Below are positions 26,041-33,860 of a stretch of DNA of 64,000 nucleotides, one piece after another. The notes beneath the pieces are model-generated. The model was not told the origin of the DNA, searched no databases, and saw only the letters and a program-made list of their open reading frames with translations. The translations under genes and the position numbers were made by a program. Source of the DNA: UBA3478 sp049596955 (GTDB taxonomy: Bacteria > Bacteroidota > Bacteroidia > Flavobacteriales > Flavobacteriaceae); assembly GCA_049596955.1 (NCBI GenBank), contig JBMYMD010000010.1, forward strand, positions 1 to 64,000, written 5' to 3'. Position 1 is the stretch's first letter, and each line of letters opens with the position of its first letter.

Positions 26041-26165
26041 ATCTAATATTTGCTGAGTATTAAGAAGCTATGCTAAAAACACAAACCTCGTTCTACACCA
26101 ATTAGCCTTATGAATTTATTTAATTTTTTGAATAAAGCCCTCAATATTCTGTATATTTTCATGGC

Positions 26166-26867
26166 ATGGATAAGAGCGCAGCGGCATATTCTAAAGAAAT
26201 CGCAAGTCACTACAAGGCGTATCGCCCTGAGCTGCATTCGATTTTACTTAAAAAATGTTTACAAGCGGATTCATTTCAACGCGGTTTAGATGTAGGAAGC
26301 GGTGTTGGGCATTCAAGTATTGCCCTGACCTCCTACTGCAAAGAGGTCATTGGACTCGAACCTAGTGCATTTATGTTGCAGCAAGCTCATCAACATCCAC
26401 AGATACGCTATGAATCGTTCTATACCCAGGTTTCAAAACCCTATGACTTACTGTGTTTTTTTGGTGTACTCTTTTACATCAATGACAAGGAACTAAATCA
26501 ATACCTCCTTGGTTTATCACAAACAGGCAGGGTCATAGTAGCTGATTTTAAAATAGATTATTCATACGCCATTGATTTACTACAATTAAATGTTCAAAAA
26601 TTGAATTATGAACATATTTCAGATAAAAATCGATTCAATCAAGAATTTAGTCTGCTTAAATCTGATGTGTTCCTTACCCCTTTTCAATGCACGATCTTGG
26701 AGTTACTTCATTTGATGATTACCGAACCCCACATAAATACTGCGTTAATTCAAAGATTCAACACCACAGAATTTAGTCAACTTAGGGCTGAGCTGTCAAA
26801 AATTATGGCAGACGAACTAATTGAACTGAAGGCAGAATTAAATTATTTGTATTTCGAAAGGCATTAA
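26166..26867 (+). CDS. Class I SAM-dependent methyltransferase
   Basis: A 233-residue protein with the Rossmann-type methyltransferase fold. LDVGSGVGHSSIAL is motif I, VIGLEPSAFMLQQA motif II, and YDLLCFFGVLFYI motif IV. The N-terminal AAYSKEIASHYKAYRPE segment is typical of small-molecule (methyltransf_11/25) enzymes. The substrate is unknown. It is monocistronic, divergent from the MIOX gene by 125 bp. Confidence 0.75.
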   Translation: MDKSAAAYSKEIASHYKAYRPELHSILLKKCLQADSFQRGLDVGSGVGHSSIALTSYCKEVIGLEPSAFMLQQAHQHPQIRYESFYTQVSKPYDLLCFFGVLFYINDKELNQYLLGLSQTGRVIVADFKIDYSYAIDLLQLNVQKLNYEHISDKNRFNQEFSLLKSDVFLTPFQCTILELLHLMITEPHINTALIQRFNTTEFSQLRAELSKIMADELIELKAELNYLYFERH

Positions 26868-27149
26868 ACACGTTCAAAACTTGCGAACTTTTTAAAAAGA
26901 CTTGATCATCGGTCAAAATATCTCACTGATACTGTCTTTTACATAGAAAAACCTTTAACCTGTTATACAATAGATAATAAAGCAATAAAATCGATGAAAT
27001 GCATATTTTATCGATAAAGTGTAATTTTTATACATAAAACCATCTTAGGTTTGTGCAACCAAATCTTACCATTTTGATGTTTGTTTTGACCACATAAATC
27101 GCATTAGAAAAGTTAAACACTCATCGGTATAATTTAATAAAAATCAATT
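26868..27149. other. Intergenic stretch without a recognised gene
   Basis: About 280 bp of AT-rich sequence between the methyltransferase and two tiny ORFs. It contains two ATCGAT palindromes (around 26990 and 27012) but no hairpin with a T-run, no tRNA-like fold and no promoter box I would defend. The regulation of the downstream small genes may lie here. Confidence 0.3.
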
Positions 27150-27242
27150 ATGAAACAATTAGCATTACCAGTATTTTCAGGCATTATCCTCGGTTATTTG
27201 GCTGCCTATTTTATTTTGGATTACTTTTTCTTAAGTACTTAA
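27150..27242 (+). CDS. 30-residue putative membrane peptide
   Basis: ATG at 27150 opens a 30-codon frame ending TAA. The peptide is almost entirely one hydrophobic helix, LPVFSGIILGYLAAYFILDYFFL, with a single Lys at position 2. A/T-rich sequence precedes it, as for other genes here. A second tiny hydrophobic frame follows 13 bp later. I recognise no family. Single-helix peptides of this size are real genes in many bacteria but are usually left unannotated. Chance cannot be excluded. Confidence 0.4.
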   Translation: MKQLALPVFSGIILGYLAAYFILDYFFLST

Positions 27243-27255
27243 AAAGCCTTATCTA

Positions 27256-27333
27256 ATGTCTTTAACCACAGTAATTATCACAGTTTTAGTTGGCCGATTT
27301 ATTTCAGCCCTTTTGCTTAGTCCCAAAGCATAA
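27256..27333 (+). CDS. 25-residue putative membrane peptide
   Basis: ATG at 27256, 25 codons, TAA at 27331-27333. The peptide has a hydrophobic core (TTVIITVLVGRFISALLL) with one Arg inside and a PKA end. It is 13 bp downstream of the other small membrane frame and 34 bp ahead of the 89-residue protein. Read alone it is weak. The tandem placement is the reason to list it. Confidence 0.3.
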   Translation: MSLTTVIITVLVGRFISALLLSPKA

Positions 27334-27367
27334 TTTGTCCCAAATTTTACCATTATAAATTGAACGC

Positions 27368-27637
27368 ATGAAAATCAAAAACAGAAACGAAGCTATAGCT
27401 GTCTCTTTAGCTCTTAATGTATCTTATAAGAAATCTGAATTAGGCGAATATCAAGAAGAATTTTCCTTTAGAGTGATAAGACACAACCTTCATGAGAGTG
27501 AATGCATAGAAGAGCGTGACAATTATCAAGACGCCTTAGTGCTGGCCAAAAAAGAAGCCGATAAACACGAGGTTCAACTTTTTGTTCAAAATGCGATCAG
27601 TAAATTAAAACCAAGCTCGGTTACCTTATTCGCGTAA
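27368..27637 (+). CDS. Small hypothetical protein
   Basis: An 89-residue, soluble, charged protein with no signal or membrane segment. The sequence suggests a beta-beta-alpha arrangement: VSLALNVSYKKS...EFSFRVIRHNL, then a DALVLAKKEADKHE helix and a final VQLFVQNAI strand. I recognise no family. A strong hairpin terminator follows about 40 bp after its stop, so transcription of the small-ORF group ends here. Confidence 0.6.
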   Translation: MKIKNRNEAIAVSLALNVSYKKSELGEYQEEFSFRVIRHNLHESECIEERDNYQDALVLAKKEADKHEVQLFVQNAISKLKPSSVTLFA

Positions 27638-27678
27638 ATCTCAATATTTAGTATTCATTTTTAGTAGTAATTAGTTCA

Positions 27679-27713
27679 GAAGTCTTCACTAGTCGTGAAG
27701 ACTTCCTTTGTTT
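27679..27713 (+). terminator. Terminator hairpin
   Basis: Perfect 11-bp stem, GAAGTCTTCAC (27679-27689) with GTGAAGACTTC (27695-27705) around a 5-base loop, followed by a moderately T-rich tail (CTTTGTTT). It ends the transcript of the small gene at 27368. Confidence 0.6.
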
Positions 27714-27793
27714 AAAGTAAATCGATTGTTTAAATACATTTTTTCGTTAACCTGAACTTTATTAAATTGTGTTTTAAAATAAAACCATTACCA

Positions 27794-28195
27794 ATGAAAA
27801 AAACAATCCTTTTTAGCCTTTGCTTATTTGTCTTTACAAGTATTGCAGTTGCCCAAAATCAAGAACGACTCAGTGTTCATTATTTCGATGTTCCTGATCA
27901 ATTAGTTGAAGAATTTTTAGCCTTTAACAAAACCAGAAATCAAATGTTAGAAGATGCTGGCTTTGGTAAAGATTTTTACAAATTATACCGCGTTAATGCG
28001 AGTGACGAGGCCAGCCAATACCGATACTTTATGATCAGCCAATACACCAGTGACAAGCATTATGAAATGACCCATAATGTCAGTGAGGCCTATCAAAAAC
28101 TGAACGATTCATTTTGGGATTCTGCACTTGGAAAAATTTTTACGATGGACGACAAAGGTCACATCTATCGAAAGGTGTACCGTATCGAAGACTAG
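27794..28195 (+). CDS. Secreted small protein, unknown function
   Basis: Starting at the ATG at 27794 (MKKTILFSLCLFVFTSIAVAQ) gives 133 residues with a standard signal peptide. An upstream GTG would place nine non-signal residues before it and is less likely. The mature region has YFDVPDQLVEEFLAFNKTRNQMLEDAGFGK followed by a YRYFMISQYTSDKHYE strand, which suggests a ferredoxin-like alpha/beta fold similar to ABM-type proteins. No catalytic residues are recognised. Confidence 0.65.
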   Translation: MKKTILFSLCLFVFTSIAVAQNQERLSVHYFDVPDQLVEEFLAFNKTRNQMLEDAGFGKDFYKLYRVNASDEASQYRYFMISQYTSDKHYEMTHNVSEAYQKLNDSFWDSALGKIFTMDDKGHIYRKVYRIED

Positions 28196-28212
28196 TAATC
28201 TAAACTATCAGA

Positions 28213-28920
28213 CTACTCAAAACCGTCTTCCCAAGCACCGTATATTAAGTTGGGTAATAATATAAATTTTTGTCCCAAATCTGACTTTTTTTCTTCGAGT
28301 GCTTGGTTTCGTTCACTATTGGTGTCTTTGTCAAAAACACTGTCAAAATCAGAGAGATTATCTCCTAAAAATAAGACCACATCGAAGTCAGTGAGCTGAT
28401 TTCTTCTCTCTTCTTTGCTGCTTGTCTGATCTCTTAACAGCATTATGGTGTCTTCATCAAAAGGAAAACCAAGGGCGATCAAATTTGACTTTGTAGGAGC
28501 ATAATTCTCCACTCTTCTGTTCGAAATATAAATCACCTCTACTCCCATACGCTCAGCGTAGGCATAAAACTCTAATGCTCCTGGAATTGCTGTGGCTATT
28601 TCTTTGTTTACCCATTCAGACCAAGTGGTTTGAGAGAAACTCAAGTCTTTTTCGATAAGCATTTCATTGTAGGGCAGGTTGTTGAGCACGGTTTCATCTA
28701 TATCAGCCACAACAGCAATTGGTTTTTCGTGTTGCAAGGCTAATACCCTATCGAGTTCTAATTTGGCCGAATTGTATGCTTGTATGCAAAGCGCCTTATA
28801 CTCAGAGGCATTTTTTTGCCAATATATGGAATGGTCTTTTCGCGAAAATTGAGGTTTACAAGTACTTAAAGTGACCAAGGCTATCAAAGAGAAGACTACT
28901 ATTCTCATGTTATTTATCAT
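28213..28920 (-). CDS. Lipoprotein e(P4)-family acid phosphatase/5'-nucleotidase
   Basis: A 235-residue lipoprotein (STC lipobox, Cys21) of the HAD superfamily. The catalytic DIDET motif is at 73-77 with both aspartates. Further matches to the e(P4) family are TWSEWVNKEIATAIPGALEFYAYAERMGVEVIYISNR, with the Ser/Asn of motif II, and LFLGDNLSDF, the motif III/IV aspartates. Haemophilus e(P4) dephosphorylates nucleotides, including nicotinamide mononucleotide, at the outer membrane; the same class of reaction is likely here. A start four codons in (MRIVVF) is also possible. Upstream on the same strand is a small membrane protein. Confidence 0.87.
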   Translation of the reverse strand: MINNMRIVVFSLIALVTLSTCKPQFSRKDHSIYWQKNASEYKALCIQAYNSAKLELDRVLALQHEKPIAVVADIDETVLNNLPYNEMLIEKDLSFSQTTWSEWVNKEIATAIPGALEFYAYAERMGVEVIYISNRRVENYAPTKSNLIALGFPFDEDTIMLLRDQTSSKEERRNQLTDFDVVLFLGDNLSDFDSVFDKDTNSERNQALEEKKSDLGQKFILLPNLIYGAWEDGFE

Positions 28921-28963
28921 TTAGATCTTTTCAAAAATACACCAAAGACTCTTGTAGAACTTA

Positions 28964-29149
28964 CTACTGTCTAGAGTTTAAAATCTGTCCTAAGGCAGAC
29001 GACATAAACGCAAGAGAAGCGAGTATATAAAAGGCCGCTGCTATATAATTGTCCGTTACGTTTTCATCGGGATATAAGGCCCCTACTAACATGCAAGCCC
29101 CACCGAGCATTAAAAAAAGATTCGAGTTTTTAATTAGAAAGCGTTTCAT
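28964..29149 (-). CDS. Small two-helix membrane protein
   Basis: A 61-residue protein with two hydrophobic helices (about 11-27 and 36-56) joined by a short polar loop (PDENVTDNY). No family recognised. It lies 43 bp upstream of the acid phosphatase gene on the same strand and may share its promoter. Confidence 0.55.
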   Translation of the reverse strand: MKRFLIKNSNLFLMLGGACMLVGALYPDENVTDNYIAAAFYILASLAFMSSALGQILNSRQ

Positions 29150-29289
29150 AGTAGCGCACTGCTATTTTTAGCTGCAGCGTACTTTAAAAGTACGAAATCA
29201 CAAAATTTAAAATCCTAGATTTTTGAGTATATTGGAAATCAATGACCTAGAATGGCTTTTTAATCCATTTAAAACCTAACCAACAACAT

Positions 29290-30867
29290 ATGCAAACGCT
29301 CATTACTTTTTTAGGCTTCATTTTTTTTGTTGCATTTTACTCCTGGTATAAATTGAGACATGAAAACTTGAACTCCAAGGAGGGTTACTTTTTGGGCGGA
29401 AGAAGTCTTACTGGCGTGGTTATCGCAGGCTCAATGATTTTAACCAATATTTCAACAGAGCATTTAATTGGCATGAACGGCTCTTCATATAAGAATGGGT
29501 TTATAATCATTGCTTGGGAAGTCACTTCAGCCCTCGCACTAGTATTGGCTGCAATTTATTTTGTGCCACGCTATTTGAAAATGGGCCTTACCACCATACC
29601 AGAATTCCTTGAGCATCGATTCGATGAGTTTACCAGATCACTGGTCGCATTTTTCTTGATGATTTCTTTTGTTGTGACCCTTCTACCCATCGTCTTATAT
29701 ACCGGTGCAATTAACTTGGAAAGTATTTTTTCAATCTCAGAAAATCTCGGTGTTTCTCCTCAAAAAGGATTATGGATTACCGTTCTGGGAATAGGAATTG
29801 TGGGTTCTATTTACGCGATTTTCGGTGGACTAAAAGCAGTTGCTGTATCTGACACCATCAATGGTTACGGATTGCTTATTGGAGGAACACTCATCCCTAT
29901 TATCGCCCTTTATCAAATTGGAGATGGCGGCATTTTAAATGGATTACAGAAGGTCTATGATTTTGCTCCAGAAAAATTTAACGTCATTGGGGCCAAAGAT
30001 TCCATTATGCCCTTTGAAGTATTGTTTACGGGTTTGATGATTAACCAAATCTACTTTTGGAGTATGAATCAAACTATAATTCAAAGAGCATTAGGTGCAA
30101 AGAATCTGGTTGAAGCTCAAAAAGGTTTGCTCTACACTGGGATATTGAAATTAATAGTTCCTGTCATTATCATTCTTCCCGGGGTCATAGGATTTTACTA
30201 CTTCGGAGAGATGCTTTACGACAATCAAGATTTGATCTACCCTGAACTGATTAAAAAAGTACTTCCTAAAAGTGCCACCGGATTATTTGCAGCCATTGTC
30301 ATGGGCGCAGTGCTCAGCACCTTTAACAGCGTTCTGAATAGCGCTTCGACCATCTTTAGTTTTGATATCTATAAAAAGCACATTCGACCAGAAGTTAAAG
30401 ACGCTCAGCTCGTTCGAGTTGGAAAAACAGTCTCTACGCTTTTAGCACTTTTCTCTATTGTTGTTGCTCCCTTAGTAGTCAACGCTCCTGATGGATTGTA
30501 TCAACTCCTTCAGCAGTTAAATGGAATCTTCTTTATTCCAATAGCCTCAATCATGTTAGCTGGTTTTTTCACCAAAAATATAACCGCATTGGCTGCAAAA
30601 TCGGCTTTAATCTTTGGCTTGGTCTTTTACGTGTTTTTCACTTTTATCTATAAGATCGACCTGCACTTTGTTCATTTATGGGGGATTGAATTTGTGCTCA
30701 ACATGGGAATTATGATTTTCATCTCAAAGATGAAACCTCATGACAAGAATTTTGAAATCATTGACAAGCAGGTTGTTCCAATGCGATCCTGGAAATACAC
30801 CAACCAACTCTCGGCCGCACTTTGCTTAATAACGCTCTTGATTTATATTATGCTCGGCCGTTTTTAA
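29290..30867 (+). CDS. Sodium/solute symporter (SSS family, YidK-like)
   Basis: A 525-residue polytopic inner-membrane protein of the SLC5/SSS family. It shows GYFLGGRSLTG, IAGSMILTNISTEHLIGMNGSSYKNG, YLKMGLTTIPEFLEHRFDE, LLPIVLYTGAINLESIF and MGAVLSTFNSVLNSASTIFSFDIYKKH, all close to the YidK/SGLT branch. It should couple Na+ entry to uptake of a sugar, polyol or related solute. SSS members include inositol transporters, and inositol genes lie 3 kb away, but a link is only a guess. It ends two bases from the convergent SDR gene. Confidence 0.88.
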   Translation: MQTLITFLGFIFFVAFYSWYKLRHENLNSKEGYFLGGRSLTGVVIAGSMILTNISTEHLIGMNGSSYKNGFIIIAWEVTSALALVLAAIYFVPRYLKMGLTTIPEFLEHRFDEFTRSLVAFFLMISFVVTLLPIVLYTGAINLESIFSISENLGVSPQKGLWITVLGIGIVGSIYAIFGGLKAVAVSDTINGYGLLIGGTLIPIIALYQIGDGGILNGLQKVYDFAPEKFNVIGAKDSIMPFEVLFTGLMINQIYFWSMNQTIIQRALGAKNLVEAQKGLLYTGILKLIVPVIIILPGVIGFYYFGEMLYDNQDLIYPELIKKVLPKSATGLFAAIVMGAVLSTFNSVLNSASTIFSFDIYKKHIRPEVKDAQLVRVGKTVSTLLALFSIVVAPLVVNAPDGLYQLLQQLNGIFFIPIASIMLAGFFTKNITALAAKSALIFGLVFYVFFTFIYKIDLHFVHLWGIEFVLNMGIMIFISKMKPHDKNFEIIDKQVVPMRSWKYTNQLSAALCLITLLIYIMLGRF

Positions 30868-30869
30868 TG

Positions 30870-31574
30870 TTAGAATAAAGAAGGTTTGAGCCTAATGATA
30901 AAAGCGATTAAGGCCCACCTTTTGGTGATATAAACCTTTTTTTTCTTCTTACGAATGGCGGCATAAATTTGTTTGGCTGCCTTATCTACTGGTGCAATCC
31001 AGAATAATCCATTACCCTTTAGAATTGCGGTATCGACAAAACCAGGTCGAATATCTGTAAGATAAATTCGGAGTTTTAATTTCTTAACTTTTTTTCTCAA
31101 TCCATTGAAATAATTGATTTGATAGGCCTTGGTTGCATTGTAAGAAGGAGCAATTCCGTTGCCTAACAAGCCTGCGATAGAACTTATGTTTGCCAAGTGA
31201 CCAGAGCCCTGCTTTTGAAAATAATTCATAGACCAATTGGCCGCACAAGTAAAACCACTCACATTGGTTTTTACAACATCATGACTGATATCGAAATCTA
31301 GTTCCTTATTCAGGTGACCTATTCCAGCTGAAATGATCATCAAATCAAGCCCTCCGATGGCAGTGCTTAAATCCGCACAAATTTGTTCGATTTTGTCGGT
31401 TTGCTGAACATCCATCACCTTATAAAAAACCCGATCTGGAAACCTTTTTTGAATCGCCACAAGTAGCTCTTCACGCCTTGCCGTAATTCCGACTACGTAA
31501 CCGTCGTTTACCAAAAAATCAACTAAGGCTTCTCCAATCCCAGATGAAGCCCCGATTATAATCGCCTTTTTCAT
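30870..31574 (-). CDS. Short-chain dehydrogenase/reductase
   Basis: A 234-residue SDR: GASSGIG at 8-14 binds the nucleotide, the middle has SAGIGHLN, and the catalytic Ser and Tyr-xxx-Lys are in ISSIAG and YNATK. Arg33-Arg34 after the second strand suggests NADP preference. Substrate unknown. It is 6 bp downstream of the DUF2147 gene, so the two are one transcript. Confidence 0.85.
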   Translation of the reverse strand: MKKAIIIGASSGIGEALVDFLVNDGYVVGITARREELLVAIQKRFPDRVFYKVMDVQQTDKIEQICADLSTAIGGLDLMIISAGIGHLNKELDFDISHDVVKTNVSGFTCAANWSMNYFQKQGSGHLANISSIAGLLGNGIAPSYNATKAYQINYFNGLRKKVKKLKLRIYLTDIRPGFVDTAILKGNGLFWIAPVDKAAKQIYAAIRKKKKKVYITKRWALIAFIIRLKPSLF

Positions 31575-31580
31575 AAAAGA

Positions 31581-31991
31581 TTAGACTTTTCGTTTCCAAA
31601 CTTGAGAACGACCAATAAAAGAGAATCCCAAGTAACCTCTTACATTTAAGGTGTTTGAATCGTCCAATTTGATGGTGCAATCATAAGATTTTCCATTGGC
31701 AGGATCTAGAATTTTTCCATCAGTCCATACCTCGCCATCTTTGGATAAACCTTTCACAATAATCAATCCTTCAATAGGTTGATTTTTTTCTTTACCCTTA
31801 CACTTTTCGCACACCTTTCCTTGATCTTCAGGCAGCAATAATCGCTCGATTTTGCCGTAGAGTTTTCCGTTTTCTACATAGAGGGTAATCTCTGATTTTT
31901 CGACTCCAGTTTCATCATCAATATTCACCCAAGTTCCTTGAACAGTACTGGTTTGAAAGGATAGTAAAGCAGCTAAAATGATTGCGTACAT
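31581..31991 (-). CDS. DUF2147 secreted protein
   Basis: A 136-residue protein with a short signal peptide and the DUF2147 pattern: GTWVNIDDETGVEKSEI, LYGKIERLL, a CEKCKGKEKNQPIEGL loop with a Cys-x2-Cys, W.DGKILDPANGKSYDC, and LNVRGYLGFSFIGRSQVWKR. DUF2147 domains are periplasmic lipocalin-like proteins of unknown function found across Proteobacteria and Bacteroidota. It is co-transcribed with the SDR gene. Confidence 0.82.
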   Translation of the reverse strand: MYAIILAALLSFQTSTVQGTWVNIDDETGVEKSEITLYVENGKLYGKIERLLLPEDQGKVCEKCKGKEKNQPIEGLIIVKGLSKDGEVWTDGKILDPANGKSYDCTIKLDDSNTLNVRGYLGFSFIGRSQVWKRKV

Positions 31992-32024
31992 ATATTTAAT
32001 TTTTAAAGCAGTAGAAGTTAGTGA

Positions 32025-32714
32025 TTATTTAATTTCAGTTTCAATTTGGTCGAGGATATTTCTGTCTTGAAGTAAACGCTGTTGCACTAAACTGATGTAC
32101 TGCTTGTCGATATTTGTCTTCAATCGAATGTCGTATAAGAAGCTATCGGGTAATCGCAAATCTCCGGTATATCGCGACCTAACAGGTAAATAAAATTCCG
32201 TGGACTCTTTGCTTAAAATGAGCATGTTTAACCTGGCAAAGCCCTGCAGATTTTGCATGAACATTTCATTGTTGTAATCCTCTATTTTTTTAATAAAATT
32301 ATGAACGGTGTATTTGTTTTGAAGGCCCTTGACCAAATCTTCATTTGCGATAAGCTCAATTAGACCTGAGTTCTGAAGGCTTCTGTATTCTTCTTGATTG
32401 TCGACCAAGACAGTTCCCATATTTGAGACGACCATCACGTGATATCCAATAGAATCTCGCATTTGCTCATTAAATTCCTGATGATGATCAAAAATCCATT
32501 CGGCAGAGCGAATAGACATTTCATGTATTCGAATATTTAATTCAAAATCTGGAATGTCGTTGCTGCTGATATTTTCATAAATTCTGCTGAGCGACTGCTC
32601 TTTTAGTTGCTCCTTATATTGTTTTTCACGTCGATATTCCATAAAAAAAGACAGGGTGACTCCTAGGGTAATGACCAAGAATTCGAGCGCGTATCTGATG
32701 TAGTACTTTTTCAT
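32025..32714 (-). CDS. Single-pass membrane protein, DUF6090-like, recent duplicate
   Basis: 229 residues: an N-terminal membrane helix (about 8-25) followed by a charged helical domain. Its first 44 residues are identical to those of the gene next upstream (32742-33425), and the DNA there matches at 126 of 128 positions. The remainder has diverged and keeps only islands such as DNQEEYRSLQNSGLIE. Function unknown. The EYRSLQNSGLIExI stretch matches the YNQL..S..LExI stretch of the two paralogues at 6.9 and 8.8 kb. Confidence 0.6.
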   Translation of the reverse strand: MKKYYIRYALEFLVITLGVTLSFFMEYRREKQYKEQLKEQSLSRIYENISSNDIPDFELNIRIHEMSIRSAEWIFDHHQEFNEQMRDSIGYHVMVVSNMGTVLVDNQEEYRSLQNSGLIELIANEDLVKGLQNKYTVHNFIKKIEDYNNEMFMQNLQGFARLNMLILSKESTEFYLPVRSRYTGDLRLPDSFLYDIRLKTNIDKQYISLVQQRLLQDRNILDQIETEIK

Positions 32715-32741
32715 TTTAAAATGACTTTGAGAAGATTATAT

Positions 32742-33425
32742 TTATTCCAATTCCAATTGAATTTCTTTAATCAACAATTGATCTCCTAATATGAGTTCAT
32801 CTACTCTTTTGAGGTATAATTGGTGCCACCACCTCTTTTCATGAAGGGCTTGAACAACTTCAAGAGGTATTTCTGCGGGGCCGGTATAAGTAGCATCTAT
32901 GGGATAACCTCTTACGTTAGTTTTCTCACTATTGATATGTATGTTTTTGTGTCTGTAAGACTTTAGACGTTCTACAAAACCATCTATTTCATCTTCAAGA
33001 TGCTTCATGTATTCGTGGGTCACATATTTGTTTTGAAGCCCAATCACAATTTCTTCGTCTTCTATAAACTCAATAAGACCTGAGTTTTGGAGGCTTCGGT
33101 ATTCCTCTTGATTATCGTAAAAAGTAGTGCTTGTAAAGGCTGCTATTTGAATGTAATATCCTGTGGTATCTGGATGAAAATTGCTGGCGTTTTGATGATT
33201 TTGATCTATCCATCGAATGGCATTTAAGGCGTCAAGATGTGCAGCCTTATTAAATCCGTAATCTTCGTTGTCGATTTCTAAGTTTTGTAAAACTCGACTG
33301 AGCGACTGCTCTTTTAGTTGCTCCTTATATTGTTTTTCACGTCGATATTCCATAAAAAAAGACAAGGTGACTCCTAGGGTAATGACCAAGAATTCGAGCG
33401 CGTATCTGATGTAGTATTTTTTCAT
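32742..33425 (-). CDS. Single-pass membrane protein, DUF6090-like, recent duplicate
   Basis: I place the start at 33425 (MKKYYIRY), giving 227 residues and the same N-terminus as its neighbour. An in-frame extension to 33527 adds 34 residues not found in the paralogue. The membrane helix covers about 8-25. The helical body differs strongly from the downstream copy after residue 44. The two genes are 27 bp apart and probably co-transcribed. Role unknown. Confidence 0.6.
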   Translation of the reverse strand: MKKYYIRYALEFLVITLGVTLSFFMEYRREKQYKEQLKEQSLSRVLQNLEIDNEDYGFNKAAHLDALNAIRWIDQNHQNASNFHPDTTGYYIQIAAFTSTTFYDNQEEYRSLQNSGLIEFIEDEEIVIGLQNKYVTHEYMKHLEDEIDGFVERLKSYRHKNIHINSEKTNVRGYPIDATYTGPAEIPLEVVQALHEKRWWHQLYLKRVDELILGDQLLIKEIQLELE

Positions 33426-33860
33426 TGGTTGCGGTCTGTTTTGAATTACAATATAACCAAAGTTGTTGAAGTGTTTTTTATGGATTGTTCTCATCCCTTT
33501 AACAAGGAGTATTAAACTGAAAAACAAATAATTACTTGTTAATTCGTCTGCGGACCTATCTCTATTTGCAAAATGAATTTGTTTGTTGAAGCTTATAACT
33601 TATAACGAGTTTATCACCTCTTTTGCAAAGGGTTATAGATTATAGCATACGGAGAAATACCCAATAAAAGAGAGTCGATATAATGCTAAACAAAGTTTTG
33701 ATTATGAAGGGTTTATACTTAGACTTATAGTGTGAACCAGATTCTAATCCGAGAACTTTGTTCATTTTTCATTAAAACTGTTAGAGGCACGGCGTAAACC
33801 GTGCTTCTTTTTTTGTTGACGAGTTCTACTTATTTTGCTTAAAAGTTAAAAGACCTTGTA
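33426..33860 (+). ncRNA. Structured intergenic region ending in an orphan terminator; candidate small RNA
   Basis: This 435-bp stretch has no credible protein gene on either strand, yet it contains RNA-like features. Arms at 33593-33606 and 33632-33645 can pair over 14 positions with one mismatch and two G-U pairs. The self-complementary octamer TTTGCAAA occurs twice (around 33566 and 33621). A clean plus-strand terminator lies at 33785-33815, although no plus-strand gene lies upstream: the nearest ones leftward are on the minus strand. That suggests a plus-strand transcript starting after about 33430. I cannot identify the promoter or match a known RNA family. Confidence 0.35.
33785..33815 (+). 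terminator. Rho-independent terminator without an upstream protein gene
   Basis: Stem AGGCACGG (33785-33792) with CCGTGCTT (33799-33806), six-base loop, then a TTC and an uninterrupted run of T. It points rightward and stands about 45 bp before the next gene's start. Confidence 0.7.

Noticed and set aside
32742..33527. An N-terminal extension of 34 residues to 33527
   Set aside because: The extension is not found in the duplicate gene and puts the membrane anchor 42 residues in. The ATG at 33425 matches the paralogue start.
33426..33860. A tRNA or a known housekeeping RNA in this region
   Set aside because: No tRNA cloverleaf, acceptor stem or CCA, no tmRNA or SRP signature could be recognised. 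I list it only as a candidate of unknown type.
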